Source: Streptomyces sp. SID14436 (lineage in GTDB: Bacteria > Actinomycetota > Actinomycetes > Streptomycetales > Streptomycetaceae). Taken from it: a DNA stretch of 64,000 bases. The position numbers were made by a program, and so were the translations under genes. The DNA lies in assembly GCF_010548465.1 (NCBI RefSeq), contig NZ_JAAGMD010000807.1:1-64000 (forward strand), in the 5' to 3' direction. Under the pieces are notes generated by a model. It made no database searches. It saw only the letters and a list, made by a program, of their open reading frames with translations, and had not been told where the DNA came from. This document shows positions 1 through 11,457 of the stretch, piece after piece. How positions within the stretch are numbered: the stretch's first letter is position 1; every line of letters begins with the position of its first letter.

Positions 1-162
1 GAGCCCGCTGCCTCCGCCGGGTCCGCCGAGCCCGCTCCTTCCGCCGGGTCCGCCGCGCCCGCTCCCTCCGCTCCCTCCGGCCCGTCCGAGCCGTCGGCCG
101 CCGGCCCCGCGGTTCCCCCGGCCGGCGACGCCGTGCCGGGCGACACGGAAGGGGACCGCTGA
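1..162 (+). CDS. nuoJ: NADH-quinone oxidoreductase subunit J, C-terminal tail only (5' end outside window)
   Basis: Only the last 53 codons are present. NuoJ is a membrane subunit of the proton-pumping NADH dehydrogenase (complex I). What is visible is not membrane sequence but a low-complexity Ala/Pro/Ser/Gly tail with an imperfect repeated unit ([26 protein letters not shown]), so the assignment rests on position. The TGA at 160-162 shares one base with the ATG of nuoK, the standard J-K order of nuo operons. Such a tail is absent from typical proteobacterial NuoJ and probably hangs off the membrane domain. Confidence 0.75.
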   Translation, partial: EPAASAGSAEPAPSAGSAAPAPSAPSGPSEPSAAGPAVPPAGDAVPGDTEGDR

Positions 163-589
163 TGCATCTCGCCTATCCCGCCGTGCTGTCCGTCCTGCTG
201 TTCTGCACCGGCCTGTACGGGGTCCTCGCCCGCCGCAACGCGATCCTGGTCCTGATGTCGGTGGAGCTGATGCTCAACGCGGTCAACCTGAACCTGGTCG
301 CGTTCGACGTGTGGCTCAGCCGGGCGGCCGAGGAGACCCTGCACTCCGGTCAGGCGCTCACCCTGTTCACCATCGCCATCGCCGCGGCCGAGATCGGCAT
401 CGGGCTGGCGATCGTCCTCGCGGTCCACCGCAACCGGGGCACCGCGGACATCGACAAGCTCCGCGACACCGCCGAGGGCCACGGCCCCGACGAACCCGAC
501 GGCCCGGGCGGCTCCGACGGCGCACCCGACAGCGACGCTCCCGCGGCCCAGGCGACCGGGCCGGCCGCCGAGAAGGCTGAGGCCACCGC

Positions 590-593
<4 letters not shown>
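162..593 (+). CDS. nuoK: NADH-quinone oxidoreductase subunit K
   Basis: NuoK is a small proton-channel subunit of complex I in the cytoplasmic membrane. The first ~95 residues fit the family: three hydrophobic helices, the [20 protein letters not shown] segment with the conserved membrane Glu of helix 2 (VELMLN), and [13 protein letters not shown] with the second conserved Glu. The protein is 143 aa rather than the usual ~100, because it carries a hydrophilic C-terminal extension of ~45 residues rich in Asp, Gly, Pro and Ala. The start overlaps the nuoJ stop, and the TGA at 591-593 overlaps the GTG of nuoL, so J, K and L are translationally coupled. Confidence 0.95.
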
Positions 594-2584
<1,991 letters not shown>

Positions 2585-2590
2585 GCAGGC

Positions 2591-4162
2591 GTGATCGATA
2601 TCAGCGAGTCCGTGATGCAGTTCCTTCTGGCGTTCCTCGTCGTCGGCCCGCTCCTCGGTGCCGCCGCCGCTCTGCTGCCCGCACCGCCCGGGCTGAAGGG
2701 GAAGTCCCCCGACCAGGCCGTGCTCCGGCACGGCGTCACGGTCACCGGGGCGGTCCTCCTGGCCGCGATCGCCCTCGCGGCCGGATTCGACCACGACCAG
2801 CCGTCGAAGATGCAGGCCACGACCGACATCAGCTGGATCCCCGCGCTCGACGTGCGCATCCACCTCGGCACCGACGGCATCTCCCTCCCCCTTCTGGTCC
2901 TGACCGCCCTGCTGACCTTCCTCAGCGCCCTCTACTCGTACTTCAAGCCGTCCGCGGGACCGTCCCCGAAGGCCTTCGTCGCCCTGCTGCTCGTCCTCGA
3001 GTCCGGCACCCTGGCGACCTTCGCCGTCCTCGACCTGATCCTGTTCTTCCTCGCCTTCGAGATGGTCCTCATCCCGATGTACTTCCTCATCGCCCGCTGG
3101 GGCGGCGAGGGCCGGGCCGGGGCCGCCTGGAAATTCATCCTCTACACGCTGCTCGGCTCCGTGGTCATGCTCCTCGGCCTGCTCCTGCTCGGCATCGAGG
3201 CAGGCACGTTCGACATGGTGGCACTCGCCACTGACAACGGCCGGTCGCTGACCACATCCGTGCAGGTCATCGCCGTTCTGGCGATCGGGATCGGGCTCGC
3301 CGTCAAGACCCCGATGTGGCCCCTGCACAGCTGGCTGCCCGACGCCCACACCGCCGCCCCCACCGTCGGCTCGGTCCTGCTGGCCGGCGTCCTGCTCAAG
3401 ATGGGCACCTACGGGTTCGTCCGGATCCTGCTGCCCGCCGCCCCCGACGGGTTCCGCACCTTCGCGCCCTACCTCGCCGCCTTCGCCGTCGTGGGCATCA
3501 TCTACGGGTCCCTCGCCTGCCTCGCCCTCGCCCGGACGGGTGCGAACGGCGACCTCAAACGCCTCATCGCCTACTCCTCCGTCGGCCACATGGGCTTCGT
3601 CGTCCTCGGCATCGCCACCATGACCCCGACCGGAGTGAACGGCGCCCTCTTCGCCAACATCGCCCACGGCCTGATCACCGGCCTGCTCTTCTTCCTCGTC
3701 GGCGCCATCAAGGACCGCACCGGCAGCACCGGCCTCGACACCCTCGCCGAGCAGACGGGCGCCCTCTACGGCCGGGCACCGCGCCTCGGCGGCCTCCTCG
3801 CCTTCGCCGCCGTCGCCTCCCTCGGCCTGCCCGGCCTCGCCGGATTCTGGGGGGAGATGCTCGCCCTCTTCGGCGCCTTCGACCCCGCCGAGGGCCTCAG
3901 CCGGCCCGCCTTCCTCACCTTCATGGCGATCGGCGCCTTCGGCACCCTGCTCACCGCCGCCTACCTGCTCGTCGTGGTCCGCCGCGTCTGCATGGGCGCC
4001 GCCCCGGGCGACACGCCGAAACTCACCGACGTGCGCGGCTACGAGTTCGCGGCCTGGACGCCGCTCGTCGTCCTCACCGTCGTGGCCGGGCTGTGGCCGG
4101 GAGCCCTCCTCGGACTCACCGACCCCGCCGTGCAGCAGCTCCTCGCAGGAGGCATCCGATGA
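2591..4162 (+). CDS. nuoM: NADH-quinone oxidoreductase subunit M
   Basis: Second antiporter-like proton-pumping subunit of complex I (523 aa, about the usual 500-530). Visible landmarks are [21 protein letters not shown] (given here with its conserved TM5 Glu in AFEMVLIP), the [17 protein letters not shown] motif, and [15 protein letters not shown]. It carries about 14 predicted membrane helices. GTG start six bases after the nuoL stop. The TGA at 4160-4162 overlaps the ATG of nuoN. Confidence 0.96.
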   Translation: MIDISESVMQFLLAFLVVGPLLGAAAALLPAPPGLKGKSPDQAVLRHGVTVTGAVLLAAIALAAGFDHDQPSKMQATTDISWIPALDVRIHLGTDGISLPLLVLTALLTFLSALYSYFKPSAGPSPKAFVALLLVLESGTLATFAVLDLILFFLAFEMVLIPMYFLIARWGGEGRAGAAWKFILYTLLGSVVMLLGLLLLGIEAGTFDMVALATDNGRSLTTSVQVIAVLAIGIGLAVKTPMWPLHSWLPDAHTAAPTVGSVLLAGVLLKMGTYGFVRILLPAAPDGFRTFAPYLAAFAVVGIIYGSLACLALARTGANGDLKRLIAYSSVGHMGFVVLGIATMTPTGVNGALFANIAHGLITGLLFFLVGAIKDRTGSTGLDTLAEQTGALYGRAPRLGGLLAFAAVASLGLPGLAGFWGEMLALFGAFDPAEGLSRPAFLTFMAIGAFGTLLTAAYLLVVVRRVCMGAAPGDTPKLTDVRGYEFAAWTPLVVLTVVAGLWPGALLGLTDPAVQQLLAGGIR

Positions 4163-5658
4163 GCTCCCTCGTCCAGTCCGTCGACTGGCTGGCCATCGCG
4201 CCGCCCACCCTCGCCGCGGTCGCCGGACTCGTCGTCCTCGTCACGGACCTGTTCGTCCCCGAGCACCGCAAACCGCTCCTCGGCTGGACGGCGGTGGCCG
4301 GTCTCGCCGCCGCCACGCTCATGCTGCTGCCGCTCCTCGACGCCGACCGCAGCACCTTCTGCCTGGTCGGCGACACCGGCGTGTGCAGCTACACCGCCGA
4401 CCGCTTCACCCTCGTCATCCAGTTCCTGGTCCTCGGCGGCGCCCTCCTGACGGCCCTGCTGTCCGTCACCGCCCTCGGCGACGACCGCGGGCGGCTCCCC
4501 GACGGCGAGTACTGGTTCCTGCTGCTGTCCTCCGCCGCCGGCGCCGCCCTGCTGCCCGCCGCCCGCGACCTCGCGACGCTGATCGTCGCCCTGGAGGTCG
4601 CCTCCCTGCCCGCCTTCGCGCTGGTCGGCCTCCGGTACGGCGACCGCAGGTCCTCCGAGGCGGCCCTGAAGTTCTTCCTTTCGTCCGTCACCGCCACCGC
4701 GGTCAGCCTGATGGGCGTCAGCTTCCTCTACGCCGCCACCGGCACCCTCCACCTGACCCGCCTCGCCGAGCGCGTCCAGGACGTCGACGGCCAGCTCGTC
4801 ACCCTCGCCCAGACCGGTGTCGTCCTCACCCTCGTCGGCTTCGCCTTCAAGACCGCCGCCGCCCCCTTCCACTTCTGGGTGCCCGACACCTACGTCGGAG
4901 CGCCCCTGCCGATCGCCGCCTACCTGTCGGTCATCGGCAAGGCCGTCGGCTTCACCGGCCTCATCCTCGTCACCGTCGTCGCCCTGCCCTCCTACGCCGA
5001 CGTGTGGGGGCCCGCGCTCGCCGCGCTCGCCGCCCTCACCATGACCGTCGGGAACGTCGGCGCGCTCCGGCAGGGCCTCACCCGCGCGTACAGCGCCGTC
5101 CGCCTCCTCGCCTGGTCGTCCATCGGCCAGGCCGGCTTCCTCCTCGTCCCGATCGCCGCCGCCGCGTACTCCGACGACGCCGAGGGGTCCATCGGCTCCA
5201 CCGTGGCCTACGCCCTCATGTACGCGGCCGTGAACCTCGGCGCGTTCGCCGTCGCCGCCCTGGTCGGCCGCGGCCACCGCCTCAACCGCGTCTCCGACTA
5301 CCGGGGCCTCTACGCCACCAACCCGGTGACCGCCCTCCTCATGGGCTTCTTCCTGCTCTGCCTGGCCGGACTGCCGCCCGGCATCATCGGCCTCTTCGCC
5401 AAGGTCACCGTCTTCGCCGCGGCCGTCGACGCCGGCCTCGGCTGGCTCGCCGTCGTCATGGCCGTCAACGTCGTCATCGCGCTCGTCTACTACCTGAAGT
5501 GGACGGCCCTGCTGTTCCGCGCCCCCGAGGGCACACCGGCCGGGCACCGCGTCCCCGCCCCGCTGACCGCCGCCCTGGCCGTCACCGGCGTCCTCGGCAT
5601 CGCCCTGTCCGGGGCGCCCCAGCTGATCCTGCGGTTCACGGGCACCGGTCTCTTCTGA
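4159..5658 (+). CDS. nuoN: NADH-quinone oxidoreductase subunit N
   Basis: Third antiporter-like subunit of complex I (499 aa), last gene of the nuo operon. The ATG at 4159 is chosen because it overlaps the nuoM stop and follows a strong ribosome site (GCAGGAGG at about 4146-4153). Family markers include [19 protein letters not shown] with the conserved Glu, [17 protein letters not shown] (the HxWxPD-type motif), and [17 protein letters not shown]-rich inverted repeat follows, and the next gene is 230 bp away. Confidence 0.96.
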   Translation: MSSLVQSVDWLAIAPPTLAAVAGLVVLVTDLFVPEHRKPLLGWTAVAGLAAATLMLLPLLDADRSTFCLVGDTGVCSYTADRFTLVIQFLVLGGALLTALLSVTALGDDRGRLPDGEYWFLLLSSAAGAALLPAARDLATLIVALEVASLPAFALVGLRYGDRRSSEAALKFFLSSVTATAVSLMGVSFLYAATGTLHLTRLAERVQDVDGQLVTLAQTGVVLTLVGFAFKTAAAPFHFWVPDTYVGAPLPIAAYLSVIGKAVGFTGLILVTVVALPSYADVWGPALAALAALTMTVGNVGALRQGLTRAYSAVRLLAWSSIGQAGFLLVPIAAAAYSDDAEGSIGSTVAYALMYAAVNLGAFAVAALVGRGHRLNRVSDYRGLYATNPVTALLMGFFLLCLAGLPPGIIGLFAKVTVFAAAVDAGLGWLAVVMAVNVVIALVYYLKWTALLFRAPEGTPAGHRVPAPLTAALAVTGVLGIALSGAPQLILRFTGTGLF

Positions 5659-5661
5659 GCC

Positions 5662-5702
5662 GGGGCCCGGGCCGGCGGGGGCACCGGCCGCTGCCCGGGC
5701 CC
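5662..5702 (+). terminator. GC-rich inverted repeat after nuoN, probable terminator
   Basis: GCCCGGGC at 5665-5672 is repeated as GCCCGGGC at 5693-5700, with further G/C pairing between. It lies directly after the nuoN stop, where the nuo operon should end. There is no T-run, as is common in Streptomyces terminators. Confidence 0.5.
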
Positions 5703-5888
5703 GCCCTCACCCGGACGGCTGCCCCGTGCCGCCGGGCGCACAAGGGAACTAGTGCTCCCCGCCTGGCGTTGACCGAAAGGGAAGGGTCCACTGGACGTGA
5801 CACCGCACACCCGTGGCGTCACAGGTCGGACGGAAGATCAGCAAGCAAGCGCAAGGGTCCCCCTGCCGCAGGATTTGGAGGGCGTACC

Positions 5889-6752
5889 GTGCACCGCCGG
5901 CACAATGGGCTCAGGACCGCGGTCCTCCTCGGGGGACTGTCCGCACTCATCATCCTCATCGGCAGTTTCTTCGGCCGCACGGGCCTCGTCGTCGCCGTCG
6001 TCGTCGCCGTGGGGACCAACGCCTACGCGTACTGGAACAGCGACAAGATCGCCCTGCGCGCGATGCGGGCCCGCCCGGTCAGCGAGTTCGAGGCACCGGG
6101 GCTGTACCGCATGGTCCGCGAGCTCTCCACCCAGGCCCGCCAGCCCATGCCCCGGCTGTACATCTCGCCCACCGAGGCGCCCAACGCCTTCGCCACCGGC
6201 CGCAACCCCCGCAACGCCGCCGTGTGCTGCACGGAAGGCATCCTGCGCCTGCTCGACGAGCGTGAGCTGCGCGGCGTCATCGGCCACGAACTCAGCCACG
6301 TCCACAACCGCGACATCCTGATCTCCTCGGTCGCGGGCGCCCTCGCCTCCGTGATCATGTTCCTGGTGAACTTCGCCTGGCTGATCCCGATCGGCCGCTC
6401 CAACGACGACGACGGCCCCGGCATCCTCGGCATGCTGATGATCCTGATCCTGGGCCCCCTCGCCGCCAGCCTGATCCAACTCGCCATCAGCCGCTCCCGC
6501 GAGTACGAGGCCGACGCCTCCGGCGCCCAGCTCACCGGCGATCCACTCGCACTCGCCGCCGCCCTGCGCAAACTGGAAGCAGGCACCAAGCAACTCCCGC
6601 TGCCCCCCGAGCCCCGGATCGAGACGGCGAGCCACATGATGATCGCGAACCCGTTCCGTCCCGGCCAGGGGCTGTCGAAGATGTTCTCCACCCATCCGCC
6701 GATGGCCGAACGCATCGCCCGGCTCGAGAAGATGGCAGGTCGCACCCAGTGA
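5889..6752 (+). CDS. htpX: HtpX-family zinc metalloprotease, membrane-bound
   Basis: M48 family membrane protease thought to degrade misfolded membrane proteins; active site faces the cytoplasm (family knowledge). The 287-aa product has two N-terminal hydrophobic segments (residues ~8-25 and ~30-45), the zinc motif HELSH at residues 133-137 ([11 protein letters not shown]), two more membrane segments near 150-200, and the third zinc ligand in REYEADASG. The GTG at 5889 is preceded by GGAGGGCGTACC. The reading frame stays open far upstream, but that part has no HtpX-like sequence. The TGA overlaps the GTG of the YccF gene, so the two are coupled. Confidence 0.93.
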   Translation: MHRRHNGLRTAVLLGGLSALIILIGSFFGRTGLVVAVVVAVGTNAYAYWNSDKIALRAMRARPVSEFEAPGLYRMVRELSTQARQPMPRLYISPTEAPNAFATGRNPRNAAVCCTEGILRLLDERELRGVIGHELSHVHNRDILISSVAGALASVIMFLVNFAWLIPIGRSNDDDGPGILGMLMILILGPLAASLIQLAISRSREYEADASGAQLTGDPLALAAALRKLEAGTKQLPLPPEPRIETASHMMIANPFRPGQGLSKMFSTHPPMAERIARLEKMAGRTQ

Positions 6753-7144
6753 AGACCATCCTGAACGTCATTTGGCTCGTCCTCAGCGGCTTCTGGCTCT
6801 TCCTCGCCTACCTGCTCGCAGGTGTGCTGCTGTGCATCACCGTGATCGGTATCCCGTTCGGGATCGCCGCCTTCCGCATCGGCGTCTACGCCCTGTGGCC
6901 CTTCGGGTACACGGCCGTCGAACGCCGGGACGCGGGCGCCCCGTCCTGTGTGGGCAACGTCCTGTGGCTGGTCCTCGCCGGCTGGTGGCTGGCCCTCGGC
7001 CACATCGCCACCGGCATCGCCCTGTGCCTCACGATCATCGGCATCCCGCTCGGCATCGCGAACTTCAAGCTGATCCCGGTGTCGCTGCTCCCGATGGGCC
7101 GCGAGATCGTCCGCACGGACCGCCCGTTCACCTCGACCTACTAG
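6749..7144 (+). CDS. YccF domain-containing membrane protein
   Basis: 131-aa inner-membrane protein made of two YccF units of about 50 residues. Each has a helix followed by a Gly-rich turn: [12 protein letters not shown] near residue 35 and [12 protein letters not shown] near residue 96, the second ending with LLPMGREIV. Function of the family is unknown. The GTG start is embedded in the htpX stop (GTGA), indicating a two-gene operon. The stop codon overlaps the first two bases of the palindromic element at 7143. Confidence 0.9.
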   Translation: MKTILNVIWLVLSGFWLFLAYLLAGVLLCITVIGIPFGIAAFRIGVYALWPFGYTAVERRDAGAPSCVGNVLWLVLAGWWLALGHIATGIALCLTIIGIPLGIANFKLIPVSLLPMGREIVRTDRPFTSTY

Positions 7145-7227
7145 GGTCTTTCGTTTCGATCAGGCCGGATCAGGCCGGATCAGGGGACGGGGCCCGCGAG
7201 CCCGGCATGATCCAGACGAGAGGCCCT
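7143..7227. mobile_element. 85-bp palindromic MITE-like element between convergent genes
   Basis: The 20-base ends are imperfect inverted repeats: 7143-7162 and the reverse complement of 7208-7227 match at 16 of 20 positions. The left arm is followed by a 10-bp unit GATCAGGCCG repeated twice plus a partial copy (7158-7184). The AGGGTCTTTCGTTT-like end resembles ends of Streptomyces IS elements and their non-autonomous remnants (from memory, not searched). There is no transposase. It sits between the convergent yccF and transporter genes, so it may also serve as a bidirectional terminator. Confidence 0.5.
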
Positions 7228-7319
7228 GGCTCCGCCACCCGTCGGGTCCCCCGGCAGCACGGACGCATCACGCATCCGCAGCCGGTGGTTGTCACGGACC
7301 GGGGTACGCCCCGCGGCCC

Positions 7320-8570
7320 CTACCGCAGGGAGGCCGTCCCCCGCCGCGCTCCGTACACGAGCGCGCCCACCACCAGCACCCCGGCGCCGACCACCACCGA
7401 GCCCCCCGGCAGCGAGAACGCCAGCACGGCGCAGCCGGCGAACCCGACCGCCGGGACCACCCGCGCCCACGGTCCCGGGTCCAGCGTCCAGGCGGACGCG
7501 TTGGCCACCGCGTAGTACACCAGCACCCCGAAGGACGAGAACCCGATCGCGCCCCGCACATCCACCGTGGCGGCCAGGACGACGACCACGGCACCCACGG
7601 CCAGCTCGGCCCGGTGCGGCACCTGGAACCGCGGATGCACGGCGGCCAGCGCGACCGGAAGATGCCGGTCCCGGGCCATGGCCAGCGTCGTCCGCGACAC
7701 CCCCAGGATCAGCGCGAGCAGCGACCCGAGCGCGGCCAGCGCCGCACCCATCCGCACCACCGGCACCAGCCAGGGCACCCCGGCCTCCCGTACCGCGTCG
7801 GCCAGCGGAGCCACGGCCTCCCCGAGCCGGTCCGGCCCCAGCACGGAGAGGACGGCGACAGCGACAGCCGCGTACACGGCCAGCGCGATGCCCAGGGCGA
7901 GCGGAATCGCGCGCGGGATCGTCCGCGCCGGATCGCGGACCTCCTCGCCGAGCGTCGCGATGCGCGCGTAGCCGGCGAAGGCGAAGAACAGCAGCCCCGC
8001 CGCCTGCAGGATCCCGCTCACACCGCCCGACGCCCCGAGGGACAGGTGCCCGGCCCCGGCCTGCCCCGACGACAGGGACGCGGCCACCACCCCGGCGAGG
8101 ACGGCCAGCACGACGGCCACGATCACCCGCGTCAGCCGCGCGGACTTCTTGACCCCGCCGTAGTTCACCGCGGTCAGCGCCACCACCGCCGCCACCGCCA
8201 CGGCGTGCGCCTGCTCAGGCCAGACGTAGGCACCCACCGTGAGCGCCATGGCCGCACAGGAGGCCGTCTTCCCGACCACGAACGCCCAGCCCGCGAGGTA
8301 GCCCCAGAACTCGCCGAGCCGCTCGCGCCCGTAGACGTACGTGCCGCCGGACGCCGGGTAGCGGGAGGCCAGCCGGGCCGAGGACGCCGCGTTGCAGTAC
8401 GCGACCACGGCGGCGACCGCCAGCCCGAGGAGCAGCCCGGATCCGGCCGCGCGGGCGGCGGGTGCCAGGGCCGCGAAGATCCCGGCTCCCACCATCGAAC
8501 CGAGACCGATGACCACGGCGTCGCCGACACCGAGGGTGCGGCGGAGACCGGGGCCGGAAGGTGCTGTCAT
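7320..8570 (-). CDS. APC-superfamily amino acid/polyamine permease
   Basis: 416-aa integral membrane transporter with about 12 hydrophobic helices. The N-terminal signature GLGSMVGAGIFAAL matches the substrate-binding TM1 of the amino acid-polyamine-organocation family (GSxxGxGIF), and YPASGGTYVYGRERLGEFWG matches the TM2-loop-TM3 region. Substrate cannot be read from sequence. The ATG at 8570 is preferred; the frame extends to a TTG at 8597, but neither has a clear ribosome site. Divergent from the GlsB-type gene at 8693, with 122 bp between. Confidence 0.88.
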   Translation of the reverse strand: MTAPSGPGLRRTLGVGDAVVIGLGSMVGAGIFAALAPAARAAGSGLLLGLAVAAVVAYCNAASSARLASRYPASGGTYVYGRERLGEFWGYLAGWAFVVGKTASCAAMALTVGAYVWPEQAHAVAVAAVVALTAVNYGGVKKSARLTRVIVAVVLAVLAGVVAASLSSGQAGAGHLSLGASGGVSGILQAAGLLFFAFAGYARIATLGEEVRDPARTIPRAIPLALGIALAVYAAVAVAVLSVLGPDRLGEAVAPLADAVREAGVPWLVPVVRMGAALAALGSLLALILGVSRTTLAMARDRHLPVALAAVHPRFQVPHRAELAVGAVVVVLAATVDVRGAIGFSSFGVLVYYAVANASAWTLDPGPWARVVPAVGFAGCAVLAFSLPGGSVVVGAGVLVVGALVYGARRGTASLR

Positions 8571-8692
8571 AAGGCTGCACGCTACTGACCGTTGCAACCA
8601 TCGGGCGTATCCACGGCGTCCTTACCGTCACAACGGCATGAACACCCGGCAACGGGAGGGTGTGGCGCGGAGCGAAAGGGCAGGCTCGGAGT

Positions 8693-8959
8693 ATGACGAT
8701 CATCAGTTGGATCATCCTGGGCCTGCTGGCCGGGGCGATCGCGAAGTTCCTGCTGCCGGGCCGTGACCCGGGCGGCCTCATCGGCACGACCCTGATCGGA
8801 GTCGCCGGCGCGTTCATCGGCGGCTGGATCTCGTCCCGCTGGCTGGACCAACCGATCACCAAGGACTTCTACGACGGCACCACCTGGGTCGCCGCCATCG
8901 GCGGCTCGCTGGTCCTCCTGATCGCCTACCGCCTGCTGTTCGGCCACTCACGCCGCTGA
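8693..8959 (+). CDS. GlsB/YeaQ/YmgE-family small membrane protein
   Basis: 88-aa protein with three hydrophobic helices and the family glycine pattern (GLLAGAIAKFLLPGRDPGG near residue 10, then GVAGAFIGGWI). Members are stress-associated envelope proteins of unknown mechanism. The ATG at 8693 is chosen because homologous sequence starts at MTIISWIILG and GGAG lies just upstream. The frame is open further upstream without family resemblance. A strong hairpin follows. Confidence 0.88.
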   Translation: MTIISWIILGLLAGAIAKFLLPGRDPGGLIGTTLIGVAGAFIGGWISSRWLDQPITKDFYDGTTWVAAIGGSLVLLIAYRLLFGHSRR

Positions 8960-8995
8960 CGCGACCCGCCGACGGAGGACGACACGGACGACACG

Positions 8996-9034
8996 AAGGA
9001 AGGGCGGGCACCGGCGAGGTGCCCACCCTTCCTT
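8996..9034. terminator. Bidirectional terminator between GlsB-type gene and yajQ
   Basis: 16-bp stem (8996-9011 with 9019-9034, one mismatch) closing a 7-base loop CGGCGAG. The T-rich right flank CCTTCCTTGT and the A-rich left flank fit termination of both convergent genes. Confidence 0.8.
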
Positions 9035-9104
9035 GTCTCACGCTGCGTCAGCCGCCCGGCGGCGACTGCGGGGCGGGCCCGCCACGGACCCACCGCGCGG
9101 TGCT

Positions 9105-9593
9105 CTAGCGGTAGTTGACGAACTGCAGGGCGAAGTCGAAGTCCTTGCCCTTGAGCAGCGCGATGACCGTCTGCAGGTCGTCCCGGCTCTTCGAGCTGAC
9201 CCGCAGCTCCTCGCCCTGGATCTGGGCCTTCACGCCCTTGGGCCCCTCATCGCGAATGATCTTCGCCACCTTCTTCGCGTTCTCCTGGGAGATGCCCTCC
9301 TGGATCGACGCGAAGATCTTGTACTCCTTGCCCGAGAGCTGCGGCTCACCGGCGTCCAGGGCCTTCAGGGAGATGCCGCGCTTGATCAGCTTGGACTGGA
9401 AGACATCGAGGACAGCCTTCACCCGGTCCTCGGAGTTCGCCTCCATGAGGATCTTCTCCCCGGACCACGAGATCGAGGCGCCCACGCCCTTGAAGTCGTA
9501 GCGCTGCGAGATCTCCTTGGCGGCCTGGTTGAGGGCGTTGTCGACCTCCTGCCGCTCGACCTTCGAGACGATGTCGAAACTGGAGTCGGCCAT
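9105..9593 (-). CDS. yajQ: YajQ family nucleotide-binding protein
   Basis: 162-aa cytosolic protein of the YajQ/UPF0234 family, which binds nucleotides (cyclic di-GMP in Xanthomonas homologues). Typical features are the N-terminal [12 protein letters not shown], the QRYDFKG stretch, and the C-terminal FALQFVNYR. Full family length. Start ATG at 9593 with GGAG 9 bases upstream. It converges on the GlsB-type gene and lies upstream of, and divergent from, tRNA-Tyr. Confidence 0.95.
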   Translation of the reverse strand: MADSSFDIVSKVERQEVDNALNQAAKEISQRYDFKGVGASISWSGEKILMEANSEDRVKAVLDVFQSKLIKRGISLKALDAGEPQLSGKEYKIFASIQEGISQENAKKVAKIIRDEGPKGVKAQIQGEELRVSSKSRDDLQTVIALLKGKDFDFALQFVNYR

Positions 9594-9825
9594 GTCCTGT
9601 GGCTCCTTGTATCGGGGTGCGCATCGGCTGCGAACCGCATCCGTACCGGCGAACGTGGGCGGCCACCGAGCCCCGCAACGGTCCCGGGCCGCATCCGCAC
9701 AAGCCTAGCCACCCCGCGCGCCCCGGGTGGCGATCAATCGGGTGGCGAAGCACCCCTGCCCATCGGGTATTGTTTACGTCGTTGCCACGGAGCACCGCCG
9801 CAAGGCGGTCATGGGCAGCAACCCC

Positions 9826-9907
9826 GGCGGTGTGCCCGAGCGGCCAAAGGGAGCAGACTGTAAATCTGCCGGCTCAGCCTTCCCAGGTTCGAATCCTGGC
9901 GCCGCCA
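9826..9907 (+). tRNA. tRNA-Tyr (GTA anticodon)
   Basis: Seven-base acceptor stem GGCGGTG pairs with CGCCGCC (one G-T), discriminator A9907. The anticodon stem GCAGA/TCTGC encloses loop CTGTAAA with anticodon GTA at 9860-9862. A long class II variable arm explains the 82-nt length. T arm CCAGG-TTCGAAT-CCTGG. No CCA encoded. In S. coelicolor a tRNA-Tyr gene is the attachment site of the integrative element SLP1; no integrase is seen here. Confidence 0.97.
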
Positions 9908-9915
9908 CACGGGAA

Positions 9916-9962
9916 ACGAAGGGCCCGTGACCTGCTGTTCAAGCAGGTCACGGGCCCTTCGT
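9916..9962 (+). terminator. tRNA-Tyr terminator, perfect 21-bp stem
   Basis: 9916-9936 and 9942-9962 are perfect inverted repeats around the 5-base loop GTTCA, nine bases after the tRNA. Very strong hairpin. Confidence 0.88.
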
Positions 9963-10114
9963 CATGCCTGGAAGCACAGTCTCCCCACCCTGTCAGTGAG
10001 CCCCGTCACCCCGGCTTTACAACGGCTGGAAACACACGGAAGATCATCTCCGCCGCCGGCACCGACCATGCCGGCGGGAACGACCGATAGAACAATCGAA
10101 AACTGGGGGAAACG

Positions 10115-11101
10115 TTGCTTCGGGCAATGTCGTACCGGCGTCCGCTGGCCGGTATCGCGGCGATCACCGCCGCCGCTCTGGTGGGGACCATCGCTCCGGC
10201 CGTCGCTGCTGACGGACCGTCGTCGAACTCCGTGGCCCAGGCCGCGGCCGTCGTGGAACGCGCCACGGGCGCGGCCGACCTCGCTCCGTCCCGTGAACGG
10301 GCGGACGGTTCCGCCGAGGCCACCGTCGAGCGCGAGGCGGAGTCGGTCACCATCACCGCCCCGGCCACGGCCAACGGCCCCGTGGAGGTCGGCGGCACCG
10401 ACGGTGACCGCCTCACCCTGCGCCTGGCCGGCGCCAAGGACGTGAACGGAGTCAGGGCGGGCAGCGGCACCGTCGTCTACCCGGGGGCCGCGCCCTCCGT
10501 GGACCTCGCCGTGCAGCCCACGGTGGAGGGGTCCGTCCGGACGCTCGTCACCCTCAAGGACAGCGCCGCGCCCACCCGGCACCGGTTCGACCTGGACCTC
10601 CCGGACGGCGCCTCGCTGCGCCCGAACGACGGCGGCGGCTTCGACATCGTCGAGCAGGGTGAGGGCGGGGAGGAGACGGTCGCCGGCTCCGTCGCCGCCC
10701 CCTGGGCGAAGGACGCGCAGGGCCGCCCGGTGCCGACCCGCTACACGGCCGAGGGGCACACCCTCGTCCAGGACATCGACACGAACGAGAACACCGCGTT
10801 CCCGGTGGTCGCCGACCCGAAGATCACCTTCGGCTGGGGCGTCTACATCAACATGTGGGGACACGAGCTCGGCGCCGCCGCCCTCGCCGTGGGCTTCGGC
10901 GTGGAGGTCGGACTGGCCTACATCTGCGGCAAGGCCAAGCTGATCCTCGGCACCGCCTGCGGTCTCGCGGTCGGCGGCAAGGTGCTCTTCCCGACGTGGG
11001 CCGAGGTGAAGAAGCTCAAGTCGAAGAAGTGCTACCAGAACAAGTTCGGTTCCAAGCGCAAGTGGAAGATCGTCAGCGACAAGAACTGCAAGTACTCGTG
11101 A
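10115..11101 (+). CDS. Secreted protein of unknown function
   Basis: 328 aa with a clear Sec signal peptide: basic MSYRRP, hydrophobic core, and AVAADG as likely cleavage site near residue 32. The mature N-terminal ~200 residues are polar and carry the PVVADPKITFGW segment seen in many secreted actinobacterial proteins. The last ~90 residues change character: an aromatic/Gly stretch, a hydrophobic helix (AAALAVGFGVEVGLAYICG), a second short one, then a strongly basic tail (KKLKSKKCYQNKFGSKRKWK) with Cys residues. The TTG at 10115 is chosen for the GGGGGA 7 bases upstream; ATG at 10127 is the alternative. No family function recognised. Its stop overlaps the next gene. Confidence 0.75.
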   Translation: MLRAMSYRRPLAGIAAITAAALVGTIAPAVAADGPSSNSVAQAAAVVERATGAADLAPSRERADGSAEATVEREAESVTITAPATANGPVEVGGTDGDRLTLRLAGAKDVNGVRAGSGTVVYPGAAPSVDLAVQPTVEGSVRTLVTLKDSAAPTRHRFDLDLPDGASLRPNDGGGFDIVEQGEGGEETVAGSVAAPWAKDAQGRPVPTRYTAEGHTLVQDIDTNENTAFPVVADPKITFGWGVYINMWGHELGAAALAVGFGVEVGLAYICGKAKLILGTACGLAVGGKVLFPTWAEVKKLKSKKCYQNKFGSKRKWKIVSDKNCKYS

Positions 11102-11292
11102 GGAACAGCGCCGCGGCACTGACGGTCGCGGTCGTCAGTGTGGTCTGCGCGCTGGTGCTGCGGGCGCTGGAACCGCCGGTGTGGGCGACGTTCGCCCTGG
11201 TGGCGGTCCTCCTGGCGGCCACGCTGGGCGGCGCGGCCGTCCTGCGCCGACAGGCCGGCCGGGGCCGGACCGAGCGAGATCCGAGGCCCTGA
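11098..11292 (+). CDS. Small two-helix membrane protein, coupled to the secreted protein
   Basis: 64 aa, GTG start inside the stop codon of the preceding gene (GTGA), so almost certainly co-translated. Two hydrophobic helices (about residues 5-22 and 29-48) are joined by a short EPPVW turn, with a basic C-terminal tail. No family recognised. The pairing of a secreted protein having a helical/basic C-terminus with a tiny membrane protein resembles bacteriocin-immunity organisation, but that is inference only. Confidence 0.65.
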   Translation: MRNSAAALTVAVVSVVCALVLRALEPPVWATFALVAVLLAATLGGAAVLRRQAGRGRTERDPRP

Positions 11293-11372
11293 CGCCCTGA
11301 CGCCCCGACGGCCGGTCCCGGGTGCGGGTACGGGTACGGGCGCGGTGGCAGGCCGCCGCACGGACACCAGTA

Positions 11373-11420
11373 AGAGGAACCCCTCCGTTCCGCGTTTCCG
11401 CGGCGCGCAGGGGTTCCTCT
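11373..11420 (+). terminator. Terminator after the secreted/membrane pair
   Basis: Perfect 12-bp inverted repeat AGAGGAACCCCT (11373-11384) with AGGGGTTCCTCT (11409-11420). The 24-base loop can itself pair (CGCG-TTTC-CGCG). Confidence 0.75.
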
Positions 11421-11457
11421 CGCTCTGGCTCGGACCGGGCACGGGCACACTGGCGTC

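Noticed and set aside
7262..8590. Plus-strand ORFs opposite the APC transporter (for example 7614-8588)
   Set aside because: Arg/His/Gly-rich shadows; the minus frame has clear membrane helices and family motifs.
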